Of a DNA stretch of 64,000 nt, positions 34,786 through 44,631 are shown one piece after another; within the stretch, counting starts at the first letter, position 1, and each line of letters opens with the position of its first letter. The notes under the pieces were generated by a model, which made no database searches, was not told the DNA's origin, and worked only from the letters and a program-made list of their open reading frames with translations. The position numbers were made by a program, and so were the translations under genes. The stretch is taken from positions 227,062 through 291,061 of the forward strand of contig NZ_CANNDO010000005.1 of NCBI RefSeq assembly GCF_947503385.1, read 5' to 3'. Source of the stretch: an uncultured Tateyamaria sp. (GTDB lineage Bacteria > Pseudomonadota > Alphaproteobacteria > Rhodobacterales > Rhodobacteraceae).

Positions 34786-35066
34786 GCAAGGCTGCCGGTC
34801 CATCCAACCCAGAGGGAGGCGGTAAACGGATCAGCCACCCCAGCGACACATGGCATTGCGCAGTGTGTGCCGGCGTTGATCCCACAGAACCGGAGGTCCG
34901 CTTGCCTTTCGCAAACATGCTTACGGTTTTGCGCGCGCAGCACCGGTGTCAAGTACCGCATGTCAGGGCAAAGGCGGCCGCCACCGGCACGCATCTGGTG
35001 AGGATAGGGCGGTGTTGCGATACGCAAAAGGTGGTCGCGATACGCTCTTGCCACCGCATTGCTCCA

Positions 35067-35411
35067 CTATCCGACGATCCGGATTTTGCCCGTCATATGT
35101 GGATGAAACACGCAGAAATACGTGGATTCCATACCTTCCGTCACTTGTATCTCTCCGGCTTCGTGCTGCTCCAGCGTTCCGGTGTCCCACCCTAACATGT
35201 CCGCGGTTGCCGTGTGCGGTGCAAGATCGGTGTTCGTCCACCGAAGGACGTCGCCGATGCGCGCGTGCACCAGCGCGGGCACAAAAGAAAAGGAACTGAT
35301 CCCGATGTCATGGGTCTTTGGCGTACGTGCCTCGAGTGACAGTGGGATAGGAGCGACCGCAGTTGCGGTCGCACCCATCAAAACGCGTCGGCGCGTGAGG
35401 CGAATGGCCAT
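35067..35411 (-). CDS. Blue copper (cupredoxin) protein with Tat signal
   Basis: 114 aa. Twin-arginine leader TRRRVLMGATATAVA, then a small plastocyanin/azurin-like domain with copper ligands His in LAPHTATAD and Cys-His-Met in YFCVFHPHMTGKI. It should carry electrons in the periplasm. Its ATG overlaps the DUF4142 stop (TAATG), so the two are translationally coupled. Confidence 0.88.
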   Translation of the reverse strand: MAIRLTRRRVLMGATATAVAPIPLSLEARTPKTHDIGISSFSFVPALVHARIGDVLRWTNTDLAPHTATADMLGWDTGTLEQHEAGEIQVTEGMESTYFCVFHPHMTGKIRIVG

Positions 35412-35935
35412 TACTGGAGCGCCTTGACCATCATCTCGGCGTGGTGTTCGTGCGCCTTGAAAATCTGGAGACCCTCAATAAACAATGCCCGGACCTCTTC
35501 GTTGTCGATGTTGGGTATCATCGTGTCCTCGACCAGTTGGTTCACGGCCTGATGGTAGGCAAGTTCGTTGGCGGCATAGGCCGCGTCGAACGCCGTGCCG
35601 CGCAATTTGACGAAGGACTCAACGATCTCTTCGGCATTTGCGTTGAGGGTCTGGCTCACGGCATTGTCCTGCGCTGATGCACCGAGTTTCGCAAGCAATG
35701 CCAGCGCCGCGTCGTTGACCGCCGTATGGTCGCGGATCATGGTGTTGGCGAACGCGTGGATATCGGGATTGTTCGACAAGGCCAGCGCCAAATGGGCATA
35801 GCGAATGTCAATGTTGTCAGCGGTGTACGCGATGTGAGCGTATTCCAGATCGCTCATGTCAGCGACGTCCTGCGCTGATGCCTGAACGCCTGTCATCGCG
35901 ACCAAAACTGCAACAGTGGAAAGCAACTTTTTCAT
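35411..35935 (-). CDS. DUF4142 secreted protein
   Basis: 174 aa. Signal peptide (MKKLLSTVAVLVAMTGVQASA) then a ferritin-like four-helix body of the DUF4142 type, with NNPDIHAFANTMIRDHTAVN and a C-terminal FKAHEHHAEMMVKALQ rich in His. The His/Glu pattern suggests metal binding, which is an inference. I start at ATG 35935 behind a strong aaaggagttcc site. It is coupled to a blue copper protein, suggesting a shared periplasmic redox or metal role. Confidence 0.85.
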   Translation of the reverse strand: MKKLLSTVAVLVAMTGVQASAQDVADMSDLEYAHIAYTADNIDIRYAHLALALSNNPDIHAFANTMIRDHTAVNDAALALLAKLGASAQDNAVSQTLNANAEEIVESFVKLRGTAFDAAYAANELAYHQAVNQLVEDTMIPNIDNEEVRALFIEGLQIFKAHEHHAEMMVKALQ

Positions 35936-36072
35936 CTTTGGAACTCCTTTGGGGTTTCGACCTCGTTTGAGTAACCCGGAATTTTGTTGCGTTTGAATGC
36001 GCGTGCGTTCCAAATCCCGTGCAGATCGTTCAGACCTCTGTACAGTGTCGCAAGGGACCGTATGATCCGACA

Positions 36073-37029
36073 ATGCTTGATCTTCTCAGCGATATCCTGA
36101 CCAACCTGTCCATGCGTGGTACGATCTACTTTCGGACGTCCTTCACGAAACCGTGGGGTGTTGCCGTTCCGCGCTATGAAAACGTCGCGCGGTTTCACTT
36201 TGCGCATCGCGGCAATTGCCTCGTGCGCGTCGATGGTCTTGAGACACCGATTGATCTGGCGCAGGGTGATCTTGTGATCATTCCTCATGGCGCGCCACAC
36301 GCGCTGTTCTGCGGGCATGATCCCGAACGAACAATCATGCCACTGGATACGGTTCTGGAGACGTCTGGCTTCGACGGATCGGGCGTTCTGGTTTATGGCG
36401 GCGAAGATACGCAAAGCGAAACCCAACTGATCTGTGGGCATTTCTCGTTTGATCCACAGGCGCGCCACATCCTGATGGAGCGTCTGCCGCCCTGCATTCA
36501 TCTCAAGAACTATGGCGAAAGCGCGGGCCGGTGGATGGAGGCCACGCTGCGGATGATCGGAGAGGAAGCAGGCGGGCAACGGATGGGCGGCGATCTGATC
36601 GCTCTGAAAATGTCTGAAACAATTCTTGCGCAGGCCATTCGGACCTTTATCGAAGGAAACGACGCGTCGGCATGGGGTCTTGGCGCCTTTGCCGACAAGA
36701 ACCTCAGCCGTGCTCTGGATGCCTTTCACAAGGCCCCGGCAAACAGTTGGACCGTGGAAACGCTTGCACAAGTTGCAGGCATGTCCAGAACCAGTTTTGC
36801 CGTTCAGTTCCAGAAAGCGATGGGCATCACACCGATTGATTACGTCACCAAGTGGCGCATGGAGATTGCGAAAAAAATCCTCGTGACACCTGGGTCGTCC
36901 TTGACCGATGCCGCAGAAAGCGCGGGATATGCGTCTGACTCGGCCTTTGCCCGCACGTTCAAGAAGGAAACGGCGATGTCTCCGGCCGAGTATCGAAAGC
37001 AGCAGCTAACCGGAAGTTCACAAGTCTGA
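36073..37029 (+). CDS. AraC-family regulator with N-terminal cupin
   Basis: 318 aa. N-terminal cupin_6-type domain (about 1-190; RGNCLVRVDGLETPIDLAQG followed by GDLVIIPHGAPHALF), then an AraC DNA-binding domain with WTVETLAQVAGMSRTSFAVQ and SLTDAAESAGYASDSAFART. It is divergent from the DUF4142-cupredoxin pair and probably controls those genes or the following membrane protein. I start at ATG 36073; an upstream in-frame ATG has no ribosome site. Confidence 0.85.
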   Translation: MLDLLSDILTNLSMRGTIYFRTSFTKPWGVAVPRYENVARFHFAHRGNCLVRVDGLETPIDLAQGDLVIIPHGAPHALFCGHDPERTIMPLDTVLETSGFDGSGVLVYGGEDTQSETQLICGHFSFDPQARHILMERLPPCIHLKNYGESAGRWMEATLRMIGEEAGGQRMGGDLIALKMSETILAQAIRTFIEGNDASAWGLGAFADKNLSRALDAFHKAPANSWTVETLAQVAGMSRTSFAVQFQKAMGITPIDYVTKWRMEIAKKILVTPGSSLTDAAESAGYASDSAFARTFKKETAMSPAEYRKQQLTGSSQV

Positions 37030-37138
37030 ACGATCTGCACGGAACTGCGGACGTTCGCGCATGTTCTAGCCGGAGTTGGGCGATTAGTTTTGTCTTATCA
37101 CCGCTGTACACAGCCTCGGATCGAAAGGACAAAACACC

Positions 37139-37507
37139 ATGTTTCCCCGTTTCATCACCAAGACAATTCACGCCTATCTCGACTACCCTGTCGCGTTTGG
37201 TCTTGTTGCCATGCCGTTTCTGTTTGGCCTTGGCGCTGACAACGCGATCGCGTTCTGGCTCTCTATTGTGACCGGCGGAGCGGCCTTTGTGCTTACCATT
37301 TTGACGGACCATCACCTCGGCGTCATTCGTGTTTTGCCGTATGCGCTTCATCTGGCCGTTGATGGTCTTGTGGGGGTCGCGTTTGTGGCTGCTCCGGTTG
37401 TGTTCGGCTTTGTCGGTCTCGACTTCTGGTACTACATGATCTTGGGTTTTACCGTTCTGGCTGTTGTTGGCCTGCACCAGCCCGAAGATCGGCAGGCGAC
37501 TGCCTGA
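37139..37507 (+). CDS. SPW-repeat-like small membrane protein
   Basis: 122 aa with four hydrophobic helices, starting MFPRFITKTIHAYLDYPVAF. The symmetry of the two helix pairs and the VAMPFLFGLGADNAIAFWLS segment resemble SPW-repeat proteins, but the exact family is uncertain. It follows the AraC gene by 109 bp, with aaaggacaaaacacc as ribosome site. Confidence 0.6.
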   Translation: MFPRFITKTIHAYLDYPVAFGLVAMPFLFGLGADNAIAFWLSIVTGGAAFVLTILTDHHLGVIRVLPYALHLAVDGLVGVAFVAAPVVFGFVGLDFWYYMILGFTVLAVVGLHQPEDRQATA

Positions 37508-38141
37508 ATCGGCGCAAGGGGCAGTGGGCGGTAAAAACACGCCGCCCACCGCCTACGGCCAGGCAGGTGTCCCACGTGTGATCTGCCGCTTTGGCAGATG
37601 CCGGACACTCGTCACGTGTACCTGCCGTCCATTGAGGGTCTTGATCGGTTTTGTGGTTCGACTGGTCGCAAGGTGGTCACAAGCCGTGAAAAACAATCGT
37701 GCGTGGTGGGGGCGTGCCCATGAGTCTCGCGCATCAAGCTGCTCGATCCTTCTGCCTGTACGGGCGTGACGATCAGGCGCCGTTCGTGCCGCAGTCCGAT
37801 GGCATTCAACTGCGGTACGACCCTTAAATCGCTCCAGCAACAGTGGCGCATGTGACGACGTGAGCCTTTCGCGGCCAACGTGGATCGCCGGAGTGCCCGC
37901 AAGCCAACGCCATACGATGCGCGAGCCGAGGCATCTGCCAGGCAAAGCAAAGCTGCGTGCCGAGCCTCCATCGTTTCCGGATCAGGTGTGCAATGGGTGC
38001 ATCATTCAGTGGCGCGCGCATCGCAAACTCATTTTCCAAAGGATGGTTACGCTCACTGTAAAATATTAATTGTACGTATGTATAAAAAATGTAAACGTTA
38101 AGACAAGGCGAGTCGAAACGAGGTTGGGAGGCTTCGGATAC
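37508..38141. other. Gene-poor stretch, possible decayed gene, AT-rich promoter at its right end
   Basis: About 630 bp without a gene I can support. Between 37560 and 37970 both strands keep open frames but with no recognisable protein and no ribosome sites, consistent with a decayed gene. From about 38050 to 38100 the base composition shifts to AT-rich (ttaattgtacgtatg then a run of A), which is probably the promoter of the catabolic operon starting at 38142. Confidence 0.5.
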
Positions 38142-39062
38142 ATGTCACCGATGTTCTCAATCGACTGTCTCATCACTTGCGAAAACCACTTGGGCGAAGG
38201 GCCCGTCTGGGATTGCGAAACCGGAATGCTGTACTGGGTCGACAGCACCGGTCCGCGCGTCGGCAAGGACGCAATCTGGCGCTTTGATCCTGCATCGGGC
38301 GCAGTGACGTCATGGCCGCTGTCCAAGGATGTGGGCGCAATGGCGTTGCGGCAGAAGGGCGGCGCAGTTTTGGCCCTGTCGGACGGGTTTTATGCCTTTG
38401 ACTTTGACACAGGTGCGGTCGACCTGATCGCTGGTGTCGATGATGATCCAACGCGCGCGCGGCTTAATGACGGCAAATGTGACCGGATGGGCCGCTTTTT
38501 CGCGGGTGGGATGGATGACAAGGAAGAGCTTGGCATTTGCGGTCTATGGCGTTTGGACCCCGACCTGAGCCTGCACAAGATCGAAGACGGCATCATCTGT
38601 TCGAACGGCCCCTGCTGGAGCCCGGATGATCGTACTTTTTACTTCGCCGATACATTCAAGAACGAAATCTGGGCCTACGACTATGATCTTGCGACAGGCA
38701 CGCCTGACAATAAACGCGTCTTTGCCTCAACCGCCAAAGATGCGGGCTTTGCCGATGGGTCCACCGTCGATGATGAAGGGTTTTTGTGGAACGCGCAGGT
38801 CATCTCGGGGGATCTCATCCGCTATGCGCCGGACGGCAGTGTAGATCGCAAAATTTCTATGCCGGTGCGCAACATCACGTCGGTGATGTTTGGCGGGCCG
38901 GACCTCACAGATATCTACGTCACGTCCATGGCGCGGGTCAGTCATCCCGCGGCCCATGACGGTTTTGCGAAACAGTCCAAACCACAATTCGGCGCAGGGA
39001 GCCTGTTCCGCATTCGCGGACTGGGGATCAAAGGTGTGCCTGAACCGCGGTTTGCCGGTTAA
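38142..39062 (+). CDS. SMP-30/gluconolactonase-family protein
   Basis: 306 aa, six-bladed beta-propeller of the SMP-30/LRE type. Metal-site motifs visible are HLGEGPVWD (Glu ligand, near residue 16), NDGKCDRMGRFFAG (Asn) and NGPCWSPDDRTFYFAD (Asn/Asp). It probably hydrolyses a sugar or other lactone. I start at ATG 38142 behind a gggaggc site; the frame is open further upstream. It is first of a plus-strand operon with a molybdo-hydroxylase, suggesting a lactone intermediate. Confidence 0.88.
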   Translation: MSPMFSIDCLITCENHLGEGPVWDCETGMLYWVDSTGPRVGKDAIWRFDPASGAVTSWPLSKDVGAMALRQKGGAVLALSDGFYAFDFDTGAVDLIAGVDDDPTRARLNDGKCDRMGRFFAGGMDDKEELGICGLWRLDPDLSLHKIEDGIICSNGPCWSPDDRTFYFADTFKNEIWAYDYDLATGTPDNKRVFASTAKDAGFADGSTVDDEGFLWNAQVISGDLIRYAPDGSVDRKISMPVRNITSVMFGGPDLTDIYVTSMARVSHPAAHDGFAKQSKPQFGAGSLFRIRGLGIKGVPEPRFAG

Positions 39063-39079
39063 TCGAGGAGGGGAGACCA

Positions 39080-39943
39080 ATGAAACCATCGGCCTTTGAA
39101 TACGAATGTCCCACAGACCTGAACGCCGTTCTGGGATTTCTGGGGGAGGGGACGGACACGCGGATTTTGGCAGGCGGACAGAGCTTGGTTCCGATGATGA
39201 ACTACAGGCTGGTCGCGCCTGAACGCCTGATCGACATCAACCGCGTGCATGGCCTTGACTATGTGCGCGAAGAAGACGGCCAAATCGCGATCGGGGCTCT
39301 GGCCCGTCATGGTGACATCAAGGCCTCGGCGCTGATCATTACACATCTGCCCATCATGGCAGAGGCGTATGGATGGATAGCCCATGCGGCGGTGCGCAAC
39401 CGAGGCACGCTGTGCGGCAATCTCTGCCATGCCGATCCGGCCTCGGAAATGCCAGCGCTGATGCAGGTGTTGGGGGCGACGATGGTGGTTTCGAAATCCG
39501 CCGGATCACGCCATGTCCCGGCGAGTGAATTTTTTCTTGGCACCTACGAGACGGTTGTGGGGGCGGACGAGATGCTGACCGAAGTCAGAATTCCCATTCC
39601 CGAGGCAGGCACGGGTTGGGCATTCCAAGAGGTTGCAATGCGCAAAGGTGACTATGCCTGGTGCACCGTCGCCGCGACGTTGCGCGTCACAGAGGGGCGC
39701 ATCACCGCCCCGCGTATCGCGGTCGCGGGATTGGCCGACCACGCGTACCGACTTGAGGCGCAGGAAGCGGAGCTGGACGGTGCGGCGCCGGGTGCGGACG
39801 TGTTTCAGACGGTCGCCCATGCCGCTGCCGAGGCCGCCGATCCACCCGATACAGAGCAGATCAGCGCGGATTACCGCCGCGATCTTTTGCGGACTTTGTT
39901 GCCACGGGTGCTGCGCGCCGCAGTGGGCCGGGCGGGCCACTAG
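39080..39943 (+). CDS. FAD-binding subunit of xanthine-oxidase-family hydroxylase (CoxM-like)
   Basis: 287 aa. FAD-binding PCMH-type domain: N-terminal ILAGGQSLVPMMNYRL is the flavin pyrophosphate loop, HAAVRNRGTLCGNLCHADPA is the second flavin motif; the CO_deh_flav_C domain follows (about 175-280). It passes electrons from the 2Fe-2S subunit to FAD and on to an acceptor. It starts 17 bp after the lactonase gene with a cgaggaggggag ribosome site. Confidence 0.92.
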   Translation: MKPSAFEYECPTDLNAVLGFLGEGTDTRILAGGQSLVPMMNYRLVAPERLIDINRVHGLDYVREEDGQIAIGALARHGDIKASALIITHLPIMAEAYGWIAHAAVRNRGTLCGNLCHADPASEMPALMQVLGATMVVSKSAGSRHVPASEFFLGTYETVVGADEMLTEVRIPIPEAGTGWAFQEVAMRKGDYAWCTVAATLRVTEGRITAPRIAVAGLADHAYRLEAQEAELDGAAPGADVFQTVAHAAAEAADPPDTEQISADYRRDLLRTLLPRVLRAAVGRAGH

Positions 39944-40459
39944 ATGGAGGGGAAAATGATGAAAACGGCAATCAGTTTTACCGTGAACGGGCGCACGCGC
40001 GAGGCGTTTGTGCCGCCCCGCATGTTGCTTTCGGATTTCATCCGCCATGAGTTGGAGTTGCCCGGCACCCATGTCGGCTGCGAGCATGGTGTTTGCGGAT
40101 CCTGCAATGTGATCGTGGATGGCAAGGCGGTCCGCTCTTGTCTAATGTTCGCGGTGCAGGCCGATGGGTCGGACATCACCACGGTCGAAGGCTACAGCAC
40201 GGATGCCGGGCTGCATCCCATCCAACAGGCGTTTTGGGAAGAACATGGCCTGCAATGCGGGTTTTGCACGCCCGGAATGCTGGCCGCAGCCAAAGAGCTT
40301 TTGGCGGCAAACCCGGACCCCAGCGACGAGGATATCCGCGAGGCGATCTCGGGCAATCTGTGCCGGTGTACGGGGTATGAATTCATCATCAACGCGATCC
40401 GCTCTGCCGGTAAGGCGATGCGCGAGGCGGACATCCAAAACACGCTTCAGCCGGTCTGA
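39944..40459 (+). CDS. 2Fe-2S subunit of xanthine-oxidase-family hydroxylase (CoxS-like)
   Basis: 171 aa. Plant-type [2Fe-2S] ligands in [20 protein letters not shown] plus a following Cys (VRSC), and the second cluster of CxxC-x31-CxC type: QCGFCTPGM and NLCRCTGYE. It is the electron-transfer subunit of the molybdo-hydroxylase. The first ATG is 39944, directly after the FAD-subunit stop; an alternative is ATG 39956 or 39959. Confidence 0.93.
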   Translation: MEGKMMKTAISFTVNGRTREAFVPPRMLLSDFIRHELELPGTHVGCEHGVCGSCNVIVDGKAVRSCLMFAVQADGSDITTVEGYSTDAGLHPIQQAFWEEHGLQCGFCTPGMLAAAKELLAANPDPSDEDIREAISGNLCRCTGYEFIINAIRSAGKAMREADIQNTLQPV

Positions 40460-40480
40460 AGTCCGCAGGGGGAAACCATC

Positions 40481-42961
40481 ATGGCATCGCATCTTGATAC
40501 AAACGTCATTCCACCCAGCCGCCAGCGTGAGGCCCCGCGTTCGGGCCTGACGTGGATCGGACAAAGCATCAAACGGGTCGAGGATCCGCGCATCCTGACG
40601 GGCAATGGCGGCTACATCGACGATCTTAAAATGCCGGGTATGGCCCATGCCGCAATGGTGTCGAGCCCGCACGCCCACGCGCGCATTGTCAGTATCGACA
40701 CGTCAAAGGCCAAGGCGCTGCCGGGGGTGATCGGGGTTTATACAGGCGAGGATCTGGCCGGTGTGGTCGACCCGTGCCCCAGCTTTGCGTCGCCGCCGGT
40801 TCCACAACACGCGATGGCCATGGGCAAAGTGCGCCATGTGGGCGAAGTGGTGGCGGCTGTTGTTGCCGATGACCGCTATATCGCCGAAGACGCCGCCGAG
40901 TTGATCGAGGTTGAGTGGGAAGTCCTGCCGGCGAATGTTGACATCGAAGCCTCTGCTGCGGCCACGGGTGATGCGTTGCTTCACCCGGACGACCGGGAAA
41001 CAAATGTCGCTTTGGATGAAAGTTTCAGCTTTGGCCCCGTCGACGATGACTTTGCCGCCGCAGATCGGATCGTCAAACGCCGCTTGCGATGGCACCGCTC
41101 TTCCGCTCAGGCCATCGAGACCAGCGGCGTTGTCGCCCATTACGACGCTTACAAGGGCGGCTACACGATCCACTGCAATTCGAACTTCTACAATTTTATC
41201 CCCTTTGTGATCGGGGGATCGCTGCGAGTGTCTCCCGGTGAGTTGCGGATTGTACCTGTGCTCACAGGGGGCAGCTTTGGCTCCAAGGTGTTCTCGCACA
41301 AGATCATTATTTTGACGGGTGGTCTGTCGCGTCTGGCCGGTGTGCCGGTGAAATACATCGAAGATCGGTTGGAGCATTTTACAAACTCCGACAGCCATGG
41401 CTCTGATCGTCTGTATGATGCGGAACTGGCTGTGGACAAGGACGGCACGTTCAGATCGATGCGCTTTACCGTGATGGATGACTACGGGGCTTATCTGCAA
41501 TTCGGCGTTGGCACCCACGGCAATGCGATGGCACAGGTGACGGGTCCCTATACGATCGGCAGTTTTGGGATGCGTGTGATGGCGGTGCTCACAAACAAAT
41601 GCCAGCAAGGGCCATATCGCGGGTTCGGGTCGGAAGTCACGAACTGGGTGATGGAGCGGATGGTCGATGCCGCCGCCGACGAACTCGACCGCGACCCGGT
41701 CGAATTGCGTGAGCAGAACATGATCCAACCGGATGCCTTTCCCTACATGATCCCGACCGGGAACATTTATGACAGCGGCAACTTCCAAAAGGTGCTGGCA
41801 GAGGCCAAACAGATGTTCGATTTTGATGACTGGCGCGCCAAGGCCAAGGCCATGCGCGCCGAGGGTCGGTGCGTGGGCATAGGCCTTGCCACCTGCATGG
41901 AACGCAGCGTTTACGGTCCGACCGAGTGGTGGTCACTGAACAATAAGGCGACACCGGGCTTTACGTTGACGTCGACGCCCGAAGGGATCACGGCGCGGAT
42001 TGATCCATCGGGCAAGCTGTTCATCACGTTGCATTCGCCGATGGTTGGCAATTCACCCGAGACCGTGGTGACACAGATCCTTGCAGAGCGTCTGACTGTG
42101 GCGCCGGAGGACATCGTGTTCAACTATTCCGACAGCCAGACCGGCTTTAATGGTGTGGGGCCGCAAGGCAGCCGCTTTACCGCGATGATTGCGGGGGCGT
42201 GTGTCAGCGCGTCGATCAAGTTGGAAGAGCGGCTCAAGCGGTTTGGTGCGCACATGCTGCAACGCCGTCCCGAAGACGTGGAACTGCGCAATGGTATGGT
42301 CGCGGTAAGGGGCTTGAAAGATCAGGAGAAAAGCTTTGCCGAGATCGCACTGACGTCGAGCTTTTTTCGCCTCAGCTTTCCAGATGGCGAAGAATTCGAC
42401 AGCGGTCTGGAAACCACGGCAGTCTATGACCACCCACTGTCGACCGACCCGGATGAGGATCGAAAACACCTTGGGATATTCTACCCAATCGTGGGTCACA
42501 TCTGTCACATTGTTGCGGTCGAAGTGGACCCGGGGACGGGCAAGGTCGAGATGCTGGATTACGCCGCTGTGCACGACAACGGCACCATCGTAAACCCGCG
42601 GACGCTGGCGGGGCAGGTTTGGGGCGGTACGGCCAACGGGATTGGCACAACGCTGAGCGAGCAGTTCCACTATAATGCAGACGGCCAATTCACAAATCCG
42701 AACTTTGCGGAATTCGCGATGCCGACAGCCAACGAGATGCCGCGCAACTTCAATCTGGGTCATGTTGAAACACCGTCACCCTATACCGAATACGGGATCA
42801 AGGGAGGTGGGGAAGGTGGACGTCTTGGGGCGCCCTCCGCATTGACCAGCGCGATAGAGAACGCGTTGCAAGACTATGGCGTCAAGATTGCCGCGCTGCC
42901 CGTCACGCCACCCGTTTTGCGCGGGTTGATCCGGGACGCGGAAAAGATTGCAGCGGAATAG
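40481..42961 (+). CDS. Molybdenum-binding subunit of xanthine-oxidase-family hydroxylase (CoxL-like, not CODH form I)
   Basis: 826 aa. The a/b hammerhead domain is N-terminal; the molybdopterin domain carries GGSFGSKVFSHK (about 265-275), QQGPYRGFGSE and the C-terminal KGGGEGGRLGAPSA with the catalytic Glu. Form I CO dehydrogenase has AYxCSFR where this protein has GPYRGFG, so it is not a CO oxidiser. It should hydroxylate an aldehyde, N-heterocycle or similar. Substrate unknown; the neighbouring genes suggest a catabolic path through a CoA ester or keto acid. Confidence 0.9.
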   Translation: MASHLDTNVIPPSRQREAPRSGLTWIGQSIKRVEDPRILTGNGGYIDDLKMPGMAHAAMVSSPHAHARIVSIDTSKAKALPGVIGVYTGEDLAGVVDPCPSFASPPVPQHAMAMGKVRHVGEVVAAVVADDRYIAEDAAELIEVEWEVLPANVDIEASAAATGDALLHPDDRETNVALDESFSFGPVDDDFAAADRIVKRRLRWHRSSAQAIETSGVVAHYDAYKGGYTIHCNSNFYNFIPFVIGGSLRVSPGELRIVPVLTGGSFGSKVFSHKIIILTGGLSRLAGVPVKYIEDRLEHFTNSDSHGSDRLYDAELAVDKDGTFRSMRFTVMDDYGAYLQFGVGTHGNAMAQVTGPYTIGSFGMRVMAVLTNKCQQGPYRGFGSEVTNWVMERMVDAAADELDRDPVELREQNMIQPDAFPYMIPTGNIYDSGNFQKVLAEAKQMFDFDDWRAKAKAMRAEGRCVGIGLATCMERSVYGPTEWWSLNNKATPGFTLTSTPEGITARIDPSGKLFITLHSPMVGNSPETVVTQILAERLTVAPEDIVFNYSDSQTGFNGVGPQGSRFTAMIAGACVSASIKLEERLKRFGAHMLQRRPEDVELRNGMVAVRGLKDQEKSFAEIALTSSFFRLSFPDGEEFDSGLETTAVYDHPLSTDPDEDRKHLGIFYPIVGHICHIVAVEVDPGTGKVEMLDYAAVHDNGTIVNPRTLAGQVWGGTANGIGTTLSEQFHYNADGQFTNPNFAEFAMPTANEMPRNFNLGHVETPSPYTEYGIKGGGEGGRLGAPSALTSAIENALQDYGVKIAALPVTPPVLRGLIRDAEKIAAE

Positions 42962-42979
42962 CAAGACAGGAGCAAGCCC

Positions 42980-43906
42980 ATGGCCACGCGGCGGCCCGTC
43001 ATTGTGACCTGCGCGATTACGGGCGCAATCCACACGCCTTCGATGTCGCCCCATCTGCCGGTGACGTCAGAGGCGATTGTGGCCTCAGCAATCGAGGCGG
43101 CAGAGGCCGGCGCGGCAATCCTGCATCTGCACGCCCGCGACGAAGACACCGGCAAACCGGACCAGAGCGTCGAAGGGTTTGGCCGCATTGTGCCCGCCAT
43201 TTCGGAAAAGACGAACGCAGTGCTGAATCTGACCACAGGCGGTAGCCCCTACATGACCGTCGAAGAGCGGGTCAGACCAGCGGCGCATTTTGCGCCACGA
43301 CTGGCATCGCTTAACATGGGGTCGATGAATATGGGGCTGTTCCCGATGCTGGGGCGCCACACGGACATCGACGGGTGGGAACGTGACCATCTGGAAGGCT
43401 CGCGCGATCTCGTATTCCGCAACAGCTACAAAGACATTGCCTACGTGCTGGAGACGTGCCGCGATAACGAAACACGTTTTGAATTCGAATGTTACGACAG
43501 TGCGCACCTCTACAACCTTGCCTATTTTGCGGATCAGGGCGCGGTCGAACCGCCCTTTTTTGTTCAGACCGTGTTCGGTTTGTTGGGCGGGATAGGCGCG
43601 CATCCGGATGACGTATCTCATATGCGCCGCACCGCGCTCCGCTTGTTCGGGGATGATCTCGTGTGGTCAGCGCTTGGCGCTGGTGCCCACCAGATGCGGG
43701 TCGCGGCCATGGTGGCGGCCACTGGCGGGCATGTGCGGGTTGGTCTGGAGGATTCACTCTGGTCCGGGCCGGGTCAGCTTGCCCTGTCCAATGCAGATCA
43801 AGTACGTGCGGCCATAATAATTATTGAAAGGGTTGGCGGGCGTGCGGCCACACCCGAAGAAGCCCAGGCATTGTTGAAGCTGCGCCCGCAAGAGGACCGC
43901 AAATGA
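42980..43906 (+). CDS. BKACE-family (DUF849) beta-keto acid cleavage enzyme
   Basis: 308 aa. TIM-barrel enzyme with VTCAITGAIHTPSMSPHLP and the Zn-binding H-x-H in AAILHLHARDEDTG (near residues 47-49). BKACE enzymes condense a beta-keto acid with acetyl-CoA to give a CoA ester plus acetoacetate; 3-keto-5-aminohexanoate cleavage is the prototype. Its role here is unknown but fits cleavage of a product made by the hydroxylase. It ends in an ATGA overlap with the TetR gene. Confidence 0.88.
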   Translation: MATRRPVIVTCAITGAIHTPSMSPHLPVTSEAIVASAIEAAEAGAAILHLHARDEDTGKPDQSVEGFGRIVPAISEKTNAVLNLTTGGSPYMTVEERVRPAAHFAPRLASLNMGSMNMGLFPMLGRHTDIDGWERDHLEGSRDLVFRNSYKDIAYVLETCRDNETRFEFECYDSAHLYNLAYFADQGAVEPPFFVQTVFGLLGGIGAHPDDVSHMRRTALRLFGDDLVWSALGAGAHQMRVAAMVAATGGHVRVGLEDSLWSGPGQLALSNADQVRAAIIIIERVGGRAATPEEAQALLKLRPQEDRK

Positions 43907-44631
43907 GCCACGACATTTCCCATGCCAGCCTGATACTGGATACAAACACCAAGCAAAGCGCCGATGCAGGCCCGCGCAAACCGGGCCGTCCCAAAGGTGG
44001 GCGATCCGACCAGACGCGCGAGATCATTCTTGACGCGGCTGAAAGGCTGTTTGCGGATCGTGGATATGATGGCACTTCGATCCGTGATGTCGCGTCCGGA
44101 TGTGGTTTGCAGATTCATTCCATCGGATATCACTTTGGGCCCAAGGAATCCCTTTTTGATGCAGTCGTGGGGCGCCGGGCTGAAATCATGACGCGCTTGC
44201 GGCGCGAGGCGCTGGATGCGTCGCGTAAAAAGGCGGGCGCGCAGACCATTCCCGTGCGCGAACTAATCCGGTCCTATGTCGGACCGTTCATCAAGTCGGC
44301 CAGTCACGGCGATCCGGGATGGCGCAATTATGCAGCCCTGATGGGACGGCTGGCAAATTCGCCCTTGGGCACTGAAATCATCGCAAAATACTATGATGAC
44401 ACGGCGCGTGACTACATCACCGAACTCCAACGGTCCTTGGCGGGCGCGGAGCCCGAAGACGTTGTGGAAGGGTTCTCTGCGATGGTTGCGGCGATGCTGG
44501 GGATATGCGCCGCCACGGGCCGTCCCCAACGGCTTTCGGGGCGTGCCGCTCCGCGGACACCAGAGGACAGTTCCGAAACCCTTGTGCGCTTTCACACGGC
44601 GGGATTCTTGGCGCTTGCCGCCCTTCCGTAA
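43903..44631 (+). CDS. TetR-family regulator
   Basis: 242 aa. N-terminal TetR helix-turn-helix: TREIILDAAERLFADRGYDG then TSIRDVASGCGLQIHSIGYHF, followed by a helical ligand domain with a C-terminal extension (DUF1956/CecR-like layout). It has a disordered first 45 residues. It is embedded in the catabolic operon (4-bp overlap with the preceding gene, TAATG with the next), so it probably represses the operon and responds to a pathway intermediate. Confidence 0.88.
   Translation: MSHDISHASLILDTNTKQSADAGPRKPGRPKGGRSDQTREIILDAAERLFADRGYDGTSIRDVASGCGLQIHSIGYHFGPKESLFDAVVGRRAEIMTRLRREALDASRKKAGAQTIPVRELIRSYVGPFIKSASHGDPGWRNYAALMGRLANSPLGTEIIAKYYDDTARDYITELQRSLAGAEPEDVVEGFSAMVAAMLGICAATGRPQRLSGRAAPRTPEDSSETLVRFHTAGFLALAALP

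Noticed and set aside
38142..42961. Aerobic carbon monoxide dehydrogenase (coxMSL)
   Set aside because: Subunit order and homology fit the wider family, but the active-site loop reads GPYRGFG instead of AYxCSFR, and no cox accessory genes are present. I call it a xanthine-oxidase-family hydroxylase of unknown substrate.
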